Below are positions 36,651 to 47,320 of a DNA stretch of 64,000 nt, piece after piece. The notes under the pieces were generated by a model. The model made no database searches and was not told the origin of the DNA. It worked only from the letters and a program-made list of their open reading frames with translations. Source of the DNA: Opitutia bacterium (GTDB lineage: Bacteria; Verrucomicrobiota; Verrucomicrobiia; Opitutales; Opitutaceae); assembly GCA_947452315.1 (NCBI GenBank), contig CANGCX010000001.1, forward strand, positions 1 through 64,000, read 5' to 3'. Made by a program: the position numbers and the translations under genes. Position 1 is the first letter of the stretch. Every line of letters begins with the position of its first letter.

Positions 36651-37532
36651 ATGGCTAAATGGCTTCTCGTAGATGGTTTCAATCTCGCTTATCGGTGCTT
36701 CTTCGCGATTCCGGAATTATCGCGCGCCGATGGGTTTCCGACCAACGCACTTCACGGTTGGGTAAAATCAATTTGGAAGCTCGCTGATCAGGAAAAGCCT
36801 GAAGGCACATTAGTTTTTTTCGATTTGGGCGGGGCGCAAGATCGCTTGGCCATTCATCCTGAGTACAAAGCTCAACGTGAGGAGATGCCGGAAGCCCTGG
36901 CCAAACAATTGCCGTACGTGCGTAGTTTGACGCGCGCTCTTGGCTGTGTTGGCATCGAATTGGAAGGAGTGGAGAGCGATGATCTGCTCGCGGCTGAAGC
37001 GGTCGCGTTGGCTCAGGCAGGTCACGAAGTTCTGATCGTAAGTTCGGATAAAGATTTTGCGCAGATTGTGGATGAGCGCATAAAAATTCTGCTCCCGCCA
37101 CCCACGGCAAATCCAAAGTTGGGTTGGCAGGTGCGTGATGCGGCTGGTGTCAGGGAAAAATTTGGTGTGCCGCCATCACAGATCGCAGACTACCTAGCAC
37201 TCGTAGGAGACACCTCTGACAATATTCCCGGCATCAATGGCGTAGGCCCTAAAACAGCCTCCAAGTGGCTGGCTGAGTGGGGGAGTCTGGAGGGTGTAAT
37301 TGCGCACGCGGCCGAACTGCAGCCGGAGCGTTTCCGCGCTGCTGTGGCCAGCGAAGCCGATAAATTGCGGCGTAACTTGAAGCTGACCACGCTAAATGTG
37401 GCTTTGCCGAGCCTAGTCCTGAGCAAGCCCACGCCTGCACCTGAGGAGTTGTATCGTCTATTGACGGAGTTGGAGATGCGCTCGGCTTTGCTAGAAGCGC
37501 GGCAGCGTTACGGCCAGCCAGAGTTATTTTAG
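36651..37532 (+). CDS. 5'-3' exonuclease (FEN/PolA N-domain family)
   Basis: A stand-alone flap endonuclease/5'-3' exonuclease of 293 aa acting on DNA flaps and RNA primers. I chose the ATG at 36651 (MAKWLLVDGFNLAYRCFFA) over a TTG 12 codons earlier. Metal-binding acidic motifs are present: LVDGFNLAYR, LVFFDLGGAQDR, ELEGVESDDLLA, VSSDKDFAQIVDE, and the helix-hairpin-helix region YLALVGDTSDNIPGINGVGPKTASKWL. FFDLGGAQDRLAIHPEYKAQREEMPEAL matches the PolA-like group. No polymerase domain follows, so this is a separate exonuclease. It is flanked by smc and hisG with no operonic logic. Confidence 0.92.
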   Translation: MAKWLLVDGFNLAYRCFFAIPELSRADGFPTNALHGWVKSIWKLADQEKPEGTLVFFDLGGAQDRLAIHPEYKAQREEMPEALAKQLPYVRSLTRALGCVGIELEGVESDDLLAAEAVALAQAGHEVLIVSSDKDFAQIVDERIKILLPPPTANPKLGWQVRDAAGVREKFGVPPSQIADYLALVGDTSDNIPGINGVGPKTASKWLAEWGSLEGVIAHAAELQPERFRAAVASEADKLRRNLKLTTLNVALPSLVLSKPTPAPEELYRLLTELEMRSALLEARQRYGQPELF

Positions 37533-37631
37533 GAGAAAACGCTTTTGGGCTGTGCTCGCAAAGGATCCTGACTTCGGCCCAGCTTCTGAAATTTGCTTGA
37601 AGGTGCGCGTTGGCCCGTCTCCCTTGGCCGC

Positions 37632-38513
37632 GTGTCCGCCAATCCGCTCCTCATGCTCGGCCTGCCGAAAGGCAGCCTCGAAGAATCCACCAAGAACCTG
37701 TTTGCCAAGGCAGGCTGGAAAATAACTACCAGTTCGCGCTCTTACAAACCCTCCATCGACGACCCTGAGCTAGATGGGCGCTTCGTGCGCGCGCAGGAAG
37801 TAAGCCGCTATGTCGAACACGGCTTCTTCGACTGCGGACTGACGGGCTTTGATTGGATTCAAGAAAACGGCTCCGATGTTGTTGAGGTCATGGACTTGGT
37901 GTACAGCCGCGCATCGGTGCTCAAGTCTCGTTGGGTTTTATGCGTGCCTGAATCCTCTTCAGTAAAAACCATTGCTGATCTTGCAGGTAAACGCGTAGCC
38001 ACGGAATTGCTCAACACCACGAAGCGCTTTTTTGAAGCTAAAGGAGTGAAGGCAGAGATCGAATTTTCCTGGGGGGCCACCGAGGTTAAGGTTCCCGACC
38101 TCGTCGATGCCATCGTGGACATCACTGAGACGGGCAGCTCGTTGCGGGCAAATAAACTTCGCATTGTGGATACATTGTTGGAAACCAACACGAAATTCAT
38201 CGCCAATAAGGCGAGTTGGGCGAACCCGGCGAAACGTAAGAAAATTGAAACCATCGCTCTCTTATTACGCGGAGCGCTCGAGGCTGGCTCCAAGGTGGGC
38301 CTTAAGTTGAATGCGCCAAAAAAGGCCCTCGATAAAATCGTCAACTGCGTGCCTTCGCTGCGTAATCCTACGATTTCTCCGTTAAGCAATCCGGATTGGG
38401 TAGCGCTCGAGACGATCATAGACGAGAGTGTGGTGCGCGAAATCATCCCATTGCTCAAAGAACTCGGCGCTGAAGGCATCGTTGAATATCCGCTCAACAA
38501 AGTGGTTTACTGA
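37632..38513 (+). CDS. hisG: ATP phosphoribosyltransferase HisG, long form
   Basis: Catalyses the first committed step of histidine biosynthesis, from ATP and PRPP to phosphoribosyl-ATP. The start is uncertain: the GTG at 37632 ([16 protein letters not shown], 293 aa) gives the usual short lead before [12 protein letters not shown]. The track uses a TTG at 37593, and an ATG lies at 37653. Seen: the catalytic domain with [15 protein letters not shown], the PRPP-binding region [16 protein letters not shown], and a C-terminal ACT-like regulatory domain (about 215-290, ending [15 protein letters not shown]). That domain marks the long form, which is feedback-inhibited by histidine and needs no HisZ. 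No other his gene is nearby. Confidence 0.94.
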   Translation: MSANPLLMLGLPKGSLEESTKNLFAKAGWKITTSSRSYKPSIDDPELDGRFVRAQEVSRYVEHGFFDCGLTGFDWIQENGSDVVEVMDLVYSRASVLKSRWVLCVPESSSVKTIADLAGKRVATELLNTTKRFFEAKGVKAEIEFSWGATEVKVPDLVDAIVDITETGSSLRANKLRIVDTLLETNTKFIANKASWANPAKRKKIETIALLLRGALEAGSKVGLKLNAPKKALDKIVNCVPSLRNPTISPLSNPDWVALETIIDESVVREIIPLLKELGAEGIVEYPLNKVVY

Positions 38514-38558
38514 ACTGGCTCCATCGCAACGCTGACGCACTTAACCTGTTTTAACGTC

Positions 38559-39437
38559 ATGTCCAAAGTCACTCTCGGTTTATTGCAACATGGCTGTTCC
38601 GGCGACCCGGCGGCTAATCTTAAAAAAACGCTCGCATTGGCTGAACGCGCCGCGAAGCAAGGGGCCAACATTATATGCACCCAGGAATTGTTTCGCTCCC
38701 AATATTTTTGCCAAAACGAGGATCACGAAAATTTCAAATTGGCTGAGCCCATAGGTGGGCCCAGCACCAAAGCGTTTCAAAAAATAGCCAAAAAACACGG
38801 TGTAGTCATTGTTGCCTCTCTTTTTGAAAAACGCGCCTCAGGTCTTTATCATAACACGGCTGTTATCATCGATGCCGACGGTAGCCTGCTTGGGATTTAC
38901 CGGAAAATGCACATACCGGATGATCCGCTCTATTACGAAAAATTTTATTTTACGCCGGGCGATACCGGCTTCCGCGCTTGGGATACGAAATTTGGCAAGA
39001 TCGGCGTGCTGATTTGTTGGGATCAATGGTATCCCGAGGGTGCTCGTCTGACCGCGATGCAGGGTGCTGAGATATTATTTTATCCGACGGCCATTGGTTG
39101 GCACCCCAACGAGAAAGCCGAATATGGCGTTAATCAACACGGCGCGTGGGAAACCATACAACGCAGTCACGCTGTTGCGAATGGTTGCTACGTTGCTGCT
39201 ATCAATCGCATCGGTAAAGAAACCCCCATCGGCGGACCTGGTATCGAATTTTGGGGCCAAAGTTTCGTCGCCGGCACAAGCGGTCAGATTTTGGCCAAAG
39301 CCAGCGTAGATCGCGAGGAAGTCATGTTGGTGCCAATCGAACTCGACAAAGTGGATGTCACACGGACGCATTGGCCGTTTTTACGCGACCGTCGAATCGA
39401 TGCTTACGGTGACCTCACGAAACGATTTAGCGACTGA
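38559..39437 (+). CDS. aguB: N-carbamoylputrescine amidase
   Basis: A nitrilase-superfamily amidase of 292 aa that releases putrescine, ammonia and CO2 from N-carbamoylputrescine. The Glu-Lys-Cys triad is visible: Glu in CTQELFRSQYF, Lys in GIYRKMHIPDDPLYYEKFYF, Cys in GVLICWDQWYPEGARL. The DPLYYEKFYFTPGDTGF stretch and GPGIEFWGQSF are typical of plant-like AguB enzymes. The next gene, aguA, starts three bases after the stop, so the two enzymes of the agmatine-to-putrescine pathway are co-transcribed. No arginine decarboxylase is in the window. Confidence 0.95.
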   Translation: MSKVTLGLLQHGCSGDPAANLKKTLALAERAAKQGANIICTQELFRSQYFCQNEDHENFKLAEPIGGPSTKAFQKIAKKHGVVIVASLFEKRASGLYHNTAVIIDADGSLLGIYRKMHIPDDPLYYEKFYFTPGDTGFRAWDTKFGKIGVLICWDQWYPEGARLTAMQGAEILFYPTAIGWHPNEKAEYGVNQHGAWETIQRSHAVANGCYVAAINRIGKETPIGGPGIEFWGQSFVAGTSGQILAKASVDREEVMLVPIELDKVDVTRTHWPFLRDRRIDAYGDLTKRFSD

Positions 39438-39440
39438 GCC

Positions 39441-40487
39441 ATGGCCGTTGCAAAAAAGACCCCCGCCGCGCTCGGTTTTAGAATGCCTGCGGAGTGGGAA
39501 CCGCAGGAAGCCGTTTGGTTTTCTTGGCCTCATAATCTGAAAACGTGGCCTGGTCACTTCAGGCCTATTCCGGCGAAATTTGCCGAAATTGTAGCGTGCA
39601 TCAGCCGTTTTGAAGAAGTGCGCATCAACGCTGCTCATGCATTGCACAAACGGGCCTGGTCTTTGATCAAAAAAGCAGGGGCTGATCTGACTAAAGTTAC
39701 CCTATTTGATCATCCGACGAATGATGCGTGGTGTCGTGATCATGGCCCGATTTTTGTTAAGAATGACAAGACGGGCGAAGTCGCTGTCACAGACTGGGAT
39801 CATAACGCCTGGGGGGGCAAATACCCGCCCTTTGATTTGGATAACACGATACCTCCTAAAATTGCGGCTGTGCTCGGGTTGCGACGTTTCGAAAAAAAGA
39901 TGATCATGGAGGGTGGTTCACTCGATGTGAACGGTTCGGGTTTGTTGCTCACGACCGAGTCCTGTTTGCTTAATCGGAACCGCAATCCTTCGATGTCCAA
40001 ATCCGAGATCGAGCAGGCACTTCACGATTTTCTCGGAGTGCACACAGTTCACTGGCTCGGAGATGGGATCATCGGCGATGACACCGATGGGCATATTGAC
40101 GATATGACGCGATTTTTCTCAGATGATGGAATCGTCACCGTCTTGGAAACTAACAAGCGGGATAAGAACTATCCTATTTTGCGCGAAAATTTAGAGCGCC
40201 TACACGCACTTCGGACACCTAAGGGTAAAAAATTCAAGGTCGTTGCTTTGCCTATGCCTAAGCCTTGTTGGTGCGATGGCCAGCAGATGCCGGCCAGCTA
40301 CGCTAATTTTTTGATAATTAATGGAGCGGTATTAATGCCCGCATTTCGCCAACCCAAGCGCGACGCCGAGGCCGCTGAGGTGCTCGCGGCTTGTTTCCCT
40401 GGGCGTGAAATCATTCCGATTGATTGTCTCGAATTGGTCTGGGGCTTGGGGACGTTGCATTGCATCTCGCAACAACAACCAAAATGA
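39441..40487 (+). CDS. aguA: Agmatine deiminase
   Basis: Converts agmatine to N-carbamoylputrescine and ammonia, the step before AguB. The 348-aa protein has the guanidine-modifying fold with DAWCRDHGPIFV, EGGSLDVNGSGLLLTTESCLLNRNRNP, HWLGDGIIGDDTDGHIDDMTRFF, and the C-terminal catalytic Cys in WGLGTLHCISQQ. The start follows the aguB stop by three bases (tgagccatgg). Its own stop overlaps the start of a small lipoprotein gene (ATGA), so the transcript continues. The gene order aguB-aguA-lipoprotein is tight, and the lipoprotein's role is unknown. Confidence 0.95.
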   Translation: MAVAKKTPAALGFRMPAEWEPQEAVWFSWPHNLKTWPGHFRPIPAKFAEIVACISRFEEVRINAAHALHKRAWSLIKKAGADLTKVTLFDHPTNDAWCRDHGPIFVKNDKTGEVAVTDWDHNAWGGKYPPFDLDNTIPPKIAAVLGLRRFEKKMIMEGGSLDVNGSGLLLTTESCLLNRNRNPSMSKSEIEQALHDFLGVHTVHWLGDGIIGDDTDGHIDDMTRFFSDDGIVTVLETNKRDKNYPILRENLERLHALRTPKGKKFKVVALPMPKPCWCDGQQMPASYANFLIINGAVLMPAFRQPKRDAEAAEVLAACFPGREIIPIDCLELVWGLGTLHCISQQQPK

Positions 40488-40930
40488 AAACGTTCTGGCT
40501 CGGTTTCTCACTGACGATGTGTGTCCTGTGTTTTACGGGCTGCGAATCGATTTCAGCCCGCATGGCTGAGCGCTTTGATACAGTACCGCCCAAGACTCGC
40601 GAGTATTCGACGGACCAAAAAGCTATTTTTCTAGCGGTCCAAAAAGCGCTAAAGCGAATGGATTTCGTAGTCACGCGCAGCGCGTTGGCGCAGGGAATAG
40701 TGGATGCCAAAAGCAGCATTCGCGACACAGCGAATTTTGGGTCCGGCCGTCAGTTTATTTTTGAAATTAGGCTGCATGGTGCCGACGCGCTAAGCACCCA
40801 TGTCGACGTGCGCCTGACTGAGTTATTGGAAGGCGATTTCAAGGCAGGCGCTACCGGTAAGACTTTGCGGGTGCACGGGCTCTATGATTCGTTTTTCGCT
40901 CAACTCGATCAGGCTTTACGTGAAATTTGA
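40484..40930 (+). CDS. Small lipoprotein coupled to aguA
   Basis: A 148-aa protein of unknown function. I chose the ATG at 40484 (MKTFWLGFSLTMCVLCFTGCES), which overlaps the aguA stop as ATGA and yields a lipoprotein signal with the lipobox FTGC. The track start at 40424 would bury this inside aguA's frame-shifted end. The mature part is a single alpha/beta domain: DQKAIFLAVQKALKRMDFVVTRSALAQGIVDAKSSI, FIFEIRLHG, STHVDVRLTELL. It resembles small lipoproteins with a DUF4136- or YbaY-like two-layer fold only in outline. It is probably anchored in the periplasm. Confidence 0.75.
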   Translation: MKTFWLGFSLTMCVLCFTGCESISARMAERFDTVPPKTREYSTDQKAIFLAVQKALKRMDFVVTRSALAQGIVDAKSSIRDTANFGSGRQFIFEIRLHGADALSTHVDVRLTELLEGDFKAGATGKTLRVHGLYDSFFAQLDQALREI

Positions 40931-41034
40931 GCAGTATCTGGCATTGTTGATTAATTGCGTTTAGAATTGAATTAGGGCTTGCGACTAAGCCGCTTAGCGG
41001 GGGATTCTGATCATTCGCGGTTCAGGTTAGGTTC

Positions 41035-41067
41035 ATGTTGGCGTCCCCGCGATGCTCCCGCCAACAT
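41035..41067 (+). promoter_or_regulatory. rpsA: Hairpin in the rpsA 5' leader
   Basis: The 242-base gap before rpsA contains a perfect nine-pair inverted repeat, atgttggcg and cgccaacat, with a 15-base loop, ending about 105 bases before the start codon. It is not followed by T, so it is not a terminator. It may be part of an untranslated leader through which S1 controls its own translation, but this is inferred from position only. Confidence 0.4.
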
Positions 41068-41172
41068 TCAACGTCAGTACAACCATCAACCCACGACCCT
41101 GCTTTACGGCGGGGTCATTGCCGGTCGAAGAGAAAGCTAGGAGCAGGTGACTCTTTTGCCGGTTTTACGCAT

Positions 41173-42843
<1,671 letters not shown>

Positions 42844-42889
42844 CTCGTCCAGCGAGTATCACTTCGCGAGCCATCGTCGCGCATCACTC

Positions 42890-42920
42890 AAGCCGCCCGA
42901 ATATTATCGGGCGGCTTTTT
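42890..42920 (+). terminator. Rho-independent terminator of rpsA
   Basis: Eleven-base arms aagccgcccga and tcgggcggctt around the loop atatta, with a run of T after the stem. It lies 46 bases downstream of the rpsA stop codon. Confidence 0.9.
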
Positions 42921-42963
42921 AATGTCCTATTTGATGGCAATCGACGTGATCAATATGTTGCAA

Positions 42964-42990
42964 CAAAGGCCGGTGCTTAGCCGGCCTTTG
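42964..42990 (-). terminator. Hairpin, probable terminator of the sigma factor gene
   Basis: Perfect ten-base arms caaaggccgg and ccggcctttg around a seven-base loop. On the minus strand it lies 40 bases past the stop of the sigma factor gene and is followed by ttgttg, a weak T-rich tail. It could also serve the plus strand as a back-up to the rpsA terminator. Confidence 0.6.
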
Positions 42991-43030
42991 TTCATCTTGA
43001 GCTTTAAGGTATATCGTTGCGCGGGAGTGC

Positions 43031-44101
43031 TTAGTTTAACGCGCGGTTGCGTGACTTGCTCTCGATAAATTCGCGAATCACGTCCATGCGCTGACGAGAG
43101 CGTTCCTCTTCTTCGATTTCCTCAACAGAGCGAATCGCTTCATGTTGAGTCATCGCCCGGCGCATCTTGGAAAGAGCGAGGTACTCGAGCTGACGGATGC
43201 GTTCTCGGGTAACATTAAAACGGCGACCCACTTCCTCGAGAGTAAGTTCGTCGCGCCCATCCAGTCCGAAACGAAGTTTGATGATTTCTGCTTCCCGCTT
43301 ATCGAGAGAATTCACCATGGCATTGAGATCACTGGTTTGATTGCGATCCCGTAGACCTTCGTAGGGGCTTACAGCATTTTCGTCGCCTACGATTTCGCCA
43401 AAAGTACCAGAATCCCCGTCTTCTCCCACAGGTGCATCGAGTGACGCTGGACGAACACTAACGGACTTAAGATGTGCGACTTTGGAGGTGGGAATTTGTA
43501 GTTCGACGGCTAGCTCTTCGTCCGAAGGATCCCGCCCGAGTTGTTCAGATAAACGCATAGCGGTCTTACGCATTTTAGAAATCTTATCAACTAGGTGGAC
43601 AGGTAGGCGGATGGTCTTCGATTGGTTTGCCAGTGCACGTTTGATGGATTGTTTGATCCACCATGCGGCATACGTGGAGAGTTTACCGCCTTTACGCGGA
43701 TCAAAACGCTCGACTGCTTTGATGAGACCGATGTTGCCCTCACTGATGAGGTCAAGAAGCGGCAGACCAAAGTCTTTATAATCCATCGCGATTTTAACAA
43801 CGAGTCGTAGATTGGCGGAAATCATGTGATCGCGGGCTGCCTTGTTGCCCTTGCGGATGCGGCGCGCCAAAGAGATTTCCTCCTCGATAGTTAGGAGCGC
43901 CGTTTTCCCAATTTCTTGAAGATAAAGCTGGAGATTGCTCCTCTCGCCATGAGCGATGGGCGCCTCGGAATTAGGTTCCGATTTTTCTAAGAAGGAGGGT
44001 GGGGCATCGACGACGGTGGTCAGAGTTGAGGTGGATACAGTTTCCACGGAATCCGATTCTGAACGAGACGTAGAGCGACGCGTTTTTGCTTGGGTGGGCA
44101 T
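43031..44101 (-). CDS. Sigma-70 family RNA polymerase sigma factor
   Basis: Promoter-recognition subunit of about 356 aa. I favour the start at 44101 (MPTQAKTRRSTSRS), but MGSNTLRST at 44146 or the track start at 44224 are possible. Regions seen: 1.2 SNLQLYLQEIGKTALLTIEEE; 2.1-2.4 ANLRLVVKIAMDYKDFGLPLLDLISEGNIGLIKAVERFDPRKGGKLSTYAAWWIKQSIKRALANQSKTIRLPVH; region 3 MRLSEQLGRDPSDEELA; region 4 LTLEEVGRRFNVTRERIRQLEYLALSKMRRAM. There is no region 1.1 and the 2.4 segment is RpoS-like (TIRLPVH), so it may be a group 2 factor or the group's main sigma. The first ~50 residues are Ser/Thr-rich. Confidence 0.9.
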   Translation of the reverse strand: MPTQAKTRRSTSRSESDSVETVSTSTLTTVVDAPPSFLEKSEPNSEAPIAHGERSNLQLYLQEIGKTALLTIEEEISLARRIRKGNKAARDHMISANLRLVVKIAMDYKDFGLPLLDLISEGNIGLIKAVERFDPRKGGKLSTYAAWWIKQSIKRALANQSKTIRLPVHLVDKISKMRKTAMRLSEQLGRDPSDEELAVELQIPTSKVAHLKSVSVRPASLDAPVGEDGDSGTFGEIVGDENAVSPYEGLRDRNQTSDLNAMVNSLDKREAEIIKLRFGLDGRDELTLEEVGRRFNVTRERIRQLEYLALSKMRRAMTQHEAIRSVEEIEEEERSRQRMDVIREFIESKSRNRALN

Positions 44102-44290
44102 GGAAGAATTATGGCTTAAGGTTGATCGGAGTGTGTTTGATCCCATTGGAGCGGGAATCGTTCCAAACATAGCTACGAGCGAGCCACGCGTTTGGTTGCG
44201 CCAGCCCATACAAAATGCGCGCAATTATGGCGCAGCTAAGCTCGCGCAAGGGCGCACTTCGTCCCAGTCGCCCAGGAGTAGCCGTTAAGA

Positions 44291-45778
44291 CTACGCTTTT
44301 AAACCCGAGGCGATCTCAGCAGCTTTTAATAACGCAGAGGCCTTGCTCACGGTCTCCTGATATTCCGATGCAGGTACCGAGTCAGCGACCACGCCCGCGC
44401 CAGCTTGGATGTGCAATTTCCCGTCTTTCAAAAGAGCGGTGCGCAACATGATGCAAGAGTCCAAATTACCGTCGTAGCCGAAGTATCCGAGTGCACCTGC
44501 GTAGAATCCGCGTTGCGAAGGCTCGCTTTGGGCAATTATTTGCATGGCTCGGATTTTAGGAGCCCCGCTTACAGTGCCCGCCGGGAAAGTAGCCCTCATT
44601 AGATCGTAGGCAGTATGCCCCGGGGCGATCGTGCCTTCGACTTGAGACACGATATGCATGACGTGAGAATAACGCTCCACCACCATCATCTCGGGAACCG
44701 TAATTGAGCCGTAAGTGCAAACACGGCCAATGTCGTTGCGGGCAAGATCGACGAGCATGAGGTGTTCGGCGCGTTCTTTCTCGTCGGCTAAAAGTTCAGT
44801 TTCTAAGGCCGCATCCTCAGCAGGCGTGGCGCCGCGCTTGCGGGTGCCGGCTATAGGACGTATTTCCACACGCCCGTCAGTCAATCGCACGTGAACCTCT
44901 GGTGAGGCGCCGACGATCGCAAAATCTCCCGTATCTAAAATAAACATGTAAGGGGACGGATTTACCGTCCGTAATGCACGATACAGGTCGAGTGGCGTGC
45001 CGGCGAAGGGCCGCGTGAATCGCTGCGAGGGCACAAACTGAATGATATCGCCCGAACGAATAAATTCTTTGCCGGCTTCGACGGCGTGCTCAAAACGTGC
45101 TTGCGTGAAGTTGCCAGGCGGCACGGTAACCTTGGCCGGCTCAATTAATAGCGCCGGCGCTAGTTCTCGAGGCTTACGGAGCAATTCAAAGAGCGTTTTT
45201 AACTCGGCCACGGCTGCGTCATAGGCGCCAGCGGGGTCTTCTTTGACATGAGCGTTAACGCACAGTCGGAGTGTCTGTTTCGCCCGGTCAAAAATGAGCA
45301 GCGAATCCGAGAACATGAAATAGAGCAGGGGCATCTTCAGCTCATCGGTAGAGGCAGCCGGCACGCTCGGCTCGATTCGAGTAACGTACTCGTAACCGAT
45401 AAATCCGACCGCTCCACCGGTGAAACGTGGCAATCCTGGCAGGGTGACAGGGCGATAACCGGCCATTTCAGCCTCAACTAAAGTGAGTGGGTCTTGCGGG
45501 GTGGGGACGGTTTTGATGGAAGCACCGGTCGTGCGGATTTCGGTGGTGACGGGGCCACAGGCGAGAACCTTCCGCGGGCGGCAGCCTATAAAACTATAGC
45601 GAGAAAGGCGCTCACCGCCCTCGATGGATTCTAGTAAATAGGAAGGGCCTGCATCTTTTAATTTCGCGTAAGCGGAGACGGGAGTCTCGAAATCAGCCAT
45701 CAAATCCGTGTAAACGGGAATGACGTTTCCTTGGGTGGCGAGATGCGCGAAGGCTTCCTTGCTCGGGTGGATGTTCAT
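44291..45778 (-). CDS. trpE: Anthranilate synthase component I
   Basis: With a glutaminase partner (TrpG, not in the window) it makes anthranilate from chorismate in tryptophan synthesis. The 495-aa protein opens with an N-terminal domain holding the tryptophan-inhibition motif LLESIEGGERLSRYSFIG. The chorismate-binding domain follows: SPSPYMFILDTGDFAIVGASPEVHVR, RPIAGTRKRGATPAED, ERAEHLMLVDLARNDIGRVC, ATFPAGTVSGAPKIRAMQII and the C-terminal GAGVVADSVPASEYQET. The 181-base upstream region shows no run of Trp codons, so classical attenuation is not evident. It stands alone, not in a trp operon. Confidence 0.95.
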   Translation of the reverse strand: MNIHPSKEAFAHLATQGNVIPVYTDLMADFETPVSAYAKLKDAGPSYLLESIEGGERLSRYSFIGCRPRKVLACGPVTTEIRTTGASIKTVPTPQDPLTLVEAEMAGYRPVTLPGLPRFTGGAVGFIGYEYVTRIEPSVPAASTDELKMPLLYFMFSDSLLIFDRAKQTLRLCVNAHVKEDPAGAYDAAVAELKTLFELLRKPRELAPALLIEPAKVTVPPGNFTQARFEHAVEAGKEFIRSGDIIQFVPSQRFTRPFAGTPLDLYRALRTVNPSPYMFILDTGDFAIVGASPEVHVRLTDGRVEIRPIAGTRKRGATPAEDAALETELLADEKERAEHLMLVDLARNDIGRVCTYGSITVPEMMVVERYSHVMHIVSQVEGTIAPGHTAYDLMRATFPAGTVSGAPKIRAMQIIAQSEPSQRGFYAGALGYFGYDGNLDSCIMLRTALLKDGKLHIQAGAGVVADSVPASEYQETVSKASALLKAAEIASGLKA

Positions 45779-45959
45779 CGGCTAAGACTTGGGATATGCG
45801 AGGCTGTTCAACGACCGGCAAGGCCGTTTCTCCGCGCATAAGCATGTTTTGATACAGTAATTAGCTCCGACTGTTTTGCTGCGGTCTTGTTCACCTTCAT
45901 CTATTTTTAAATTGGTTTACCTGTACTTTTGGGGGATAAATCCTGCACAGTTTTAACTT

Positions 45960-47252
45960 ATGACCGAACGACGTAAACAAACTCTGGCAGTGGTCATGGG
46001 CGGTGGTCGCGGAACGCGACTTTCACCCCTTACGCTGGAGCGCTGCAAACCGGCCGTGCCTCTTGCGGGCAAGTATCGTCTGGTCGATATCCCGATCTCT
46101 AATTGTATCAATTCAGAGATTAACCGCATATTTTTGCTCACGCAGTTTCAGACTGCTTCGCTGCACCGGCACGTACAGGGCACTTATCATTTCGATCCCT
46201 TTGGCGGTGGTTTTGTTGATATCATGTCAGCCGAACAAACGGAGAAGAGCGTGGATTGGTATCAAGGGACTGCCGATGCGGTACGCCGCAATCTCGTCCA
46301 TTTCCGCTCATTCGAACATGACTTGGTTTTGATTCTTTCGGGCGATCAACTTTACCGCATGGATTTTCGCGAAATCATCGCGCAACATATAGCGACTAAG
46401 GCCGATGTAACAATCGCTGCGATACCGTTTCCGGTTTCGAAAATTGAGGGATTGGGTCTCATGCAGGTTAATGACGACCTGACGATTGCCCGTTTCGTCG
46501 AAAAACCGAAGGACCCTGCGATCATCGCTGGCCTCACTTTGAGCCGTGCGCTCGAAGCTAAGCTAAAAACTCCATCCGTTGAGCCGCGCTGCCTAGCCTC
46601 GATGGGCATTTATGTTTTCAACCGAGCGGCCCTTGCCGAAGCCCTCGACAACACAATGACCGATTTTGGTAAAGAGGTCATCCCTAGTTTGCTTGGTAAG
46701 AAAAAACTGTGTGCGCATATTTTTGAAGGCTATTGGGAAGACATCGGTACGGTGCGTGCTTTTTTTGAAGCCAATCTCGCGCTGGCTCAGCCGCTCCCAC
46801 CGTTTAATTTCTTTGATCCAGCGGCACCGATTTACACGCACGATCGCTATCTGCCTGCCTCTAAACTCAATAATTGCCACATCAATCATGCGGTAATCGG
46901 CGACGGATCAATCTTGGCTGATTCTAGCATTAAGCGCTGCGTTTTTGGCATCCGCTCTTTTGTCGCCGAAGGCTGTACCTTGGAGGATAGCATCGTGATG
47001 GGTTCGGATTATTATGAAACCGAGGCGCAATTGGCCACGAACACTGAGCGAGGTCGACCACCGCTGGGTGTGGGGAGAAATTGCCGGATTAAAGGCGCGA
47101 TTATCGATAAAAATGCCCGTATCGGCGACGGATGCACTCTTGATGCGACTGGTAAGGCTGACGGTAAATATGCCAATGGCGTGGTGATCATCCGTGACGG
47201 CGTACTCGTCGTGTCCAAGGGAGGTATATTACCGCCTGGAACGGTTGTCTGA
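45960..47252 (+). CDS. glgC: Glucose-1-phosphate adenylyltransferase
   Basis: Makes ADP-glucose from ATP and glucose-1-phosphate, the committed step of glycogen synthesis. The 430-aa protein is of normal length. The N-terminal nucleotidyltransferase domain has VVMGGGRGTRLSPLTLERCKPAVPLAGKYRLVDIPISNCINS, SGDQLYRMDF, FVEKPKDP and EGYWEDIGTVRAFFEAN. The C-terminal left-handed beta-helix shows hexapeptide repeats (SKLNNCHINHAVIGDGSILADSSIKRCVFG...RIKGAIIDKNARIGDGCTL). It is transcribed divergently from trpE across 181 bases that hold no recognisable regulatory RNA. No other glg gene is adjacent. Confidence 0.95.
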   Translation: MTERRKQTLAVVMGGGRGTRLSPLTLERCKPAVPLAGKYRLVDIPISNCINSEINRIFLLTQFQTASLHRHVQGTYHFDPFGGGFVDIMSAEQTEKSVDWYQGTADAVRRNLVHFRSFEHDLVLILSGDQLYRMDFREIIAQHIATKADVTIAAIPFPVSKIEGLGLMQVNDDLTIARFVEKPKDPAIIAGLTLSRALEAKLKTPSVEPRCLASMGIYVFNRAALAEALDNTMTDFGKEVIPSLLGKKKLCAHIFEGYWEDIGTVRAFFEANLALAQPLPPFNFFDPAAPIYTHDRYLPASKLNNCHINHAVIGDGSILADSSIKRCVFGIRSFVAEGCTLEDSIVMGSDYYETEAQLATNTERGRPPLGVGRNCRIKGAIIDKNARIGDGCTLDATGKADGKYANGVVIIRDGVLVVSKGGILPPGTVV

Positions 47253-47320
47253 CCCGCTTGGGTAGTATGCGCCGTTACCTAACGCGCCAAACGCCCTATT
47301 GCCGCGCTCCTGAGCGCGAG

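Noticed and set aside
45779-45959. Tryptophan attenuator before trpE
   Set aside because: No short leader ORF with Trp codons, and no terminator/antiterminator pair seen.
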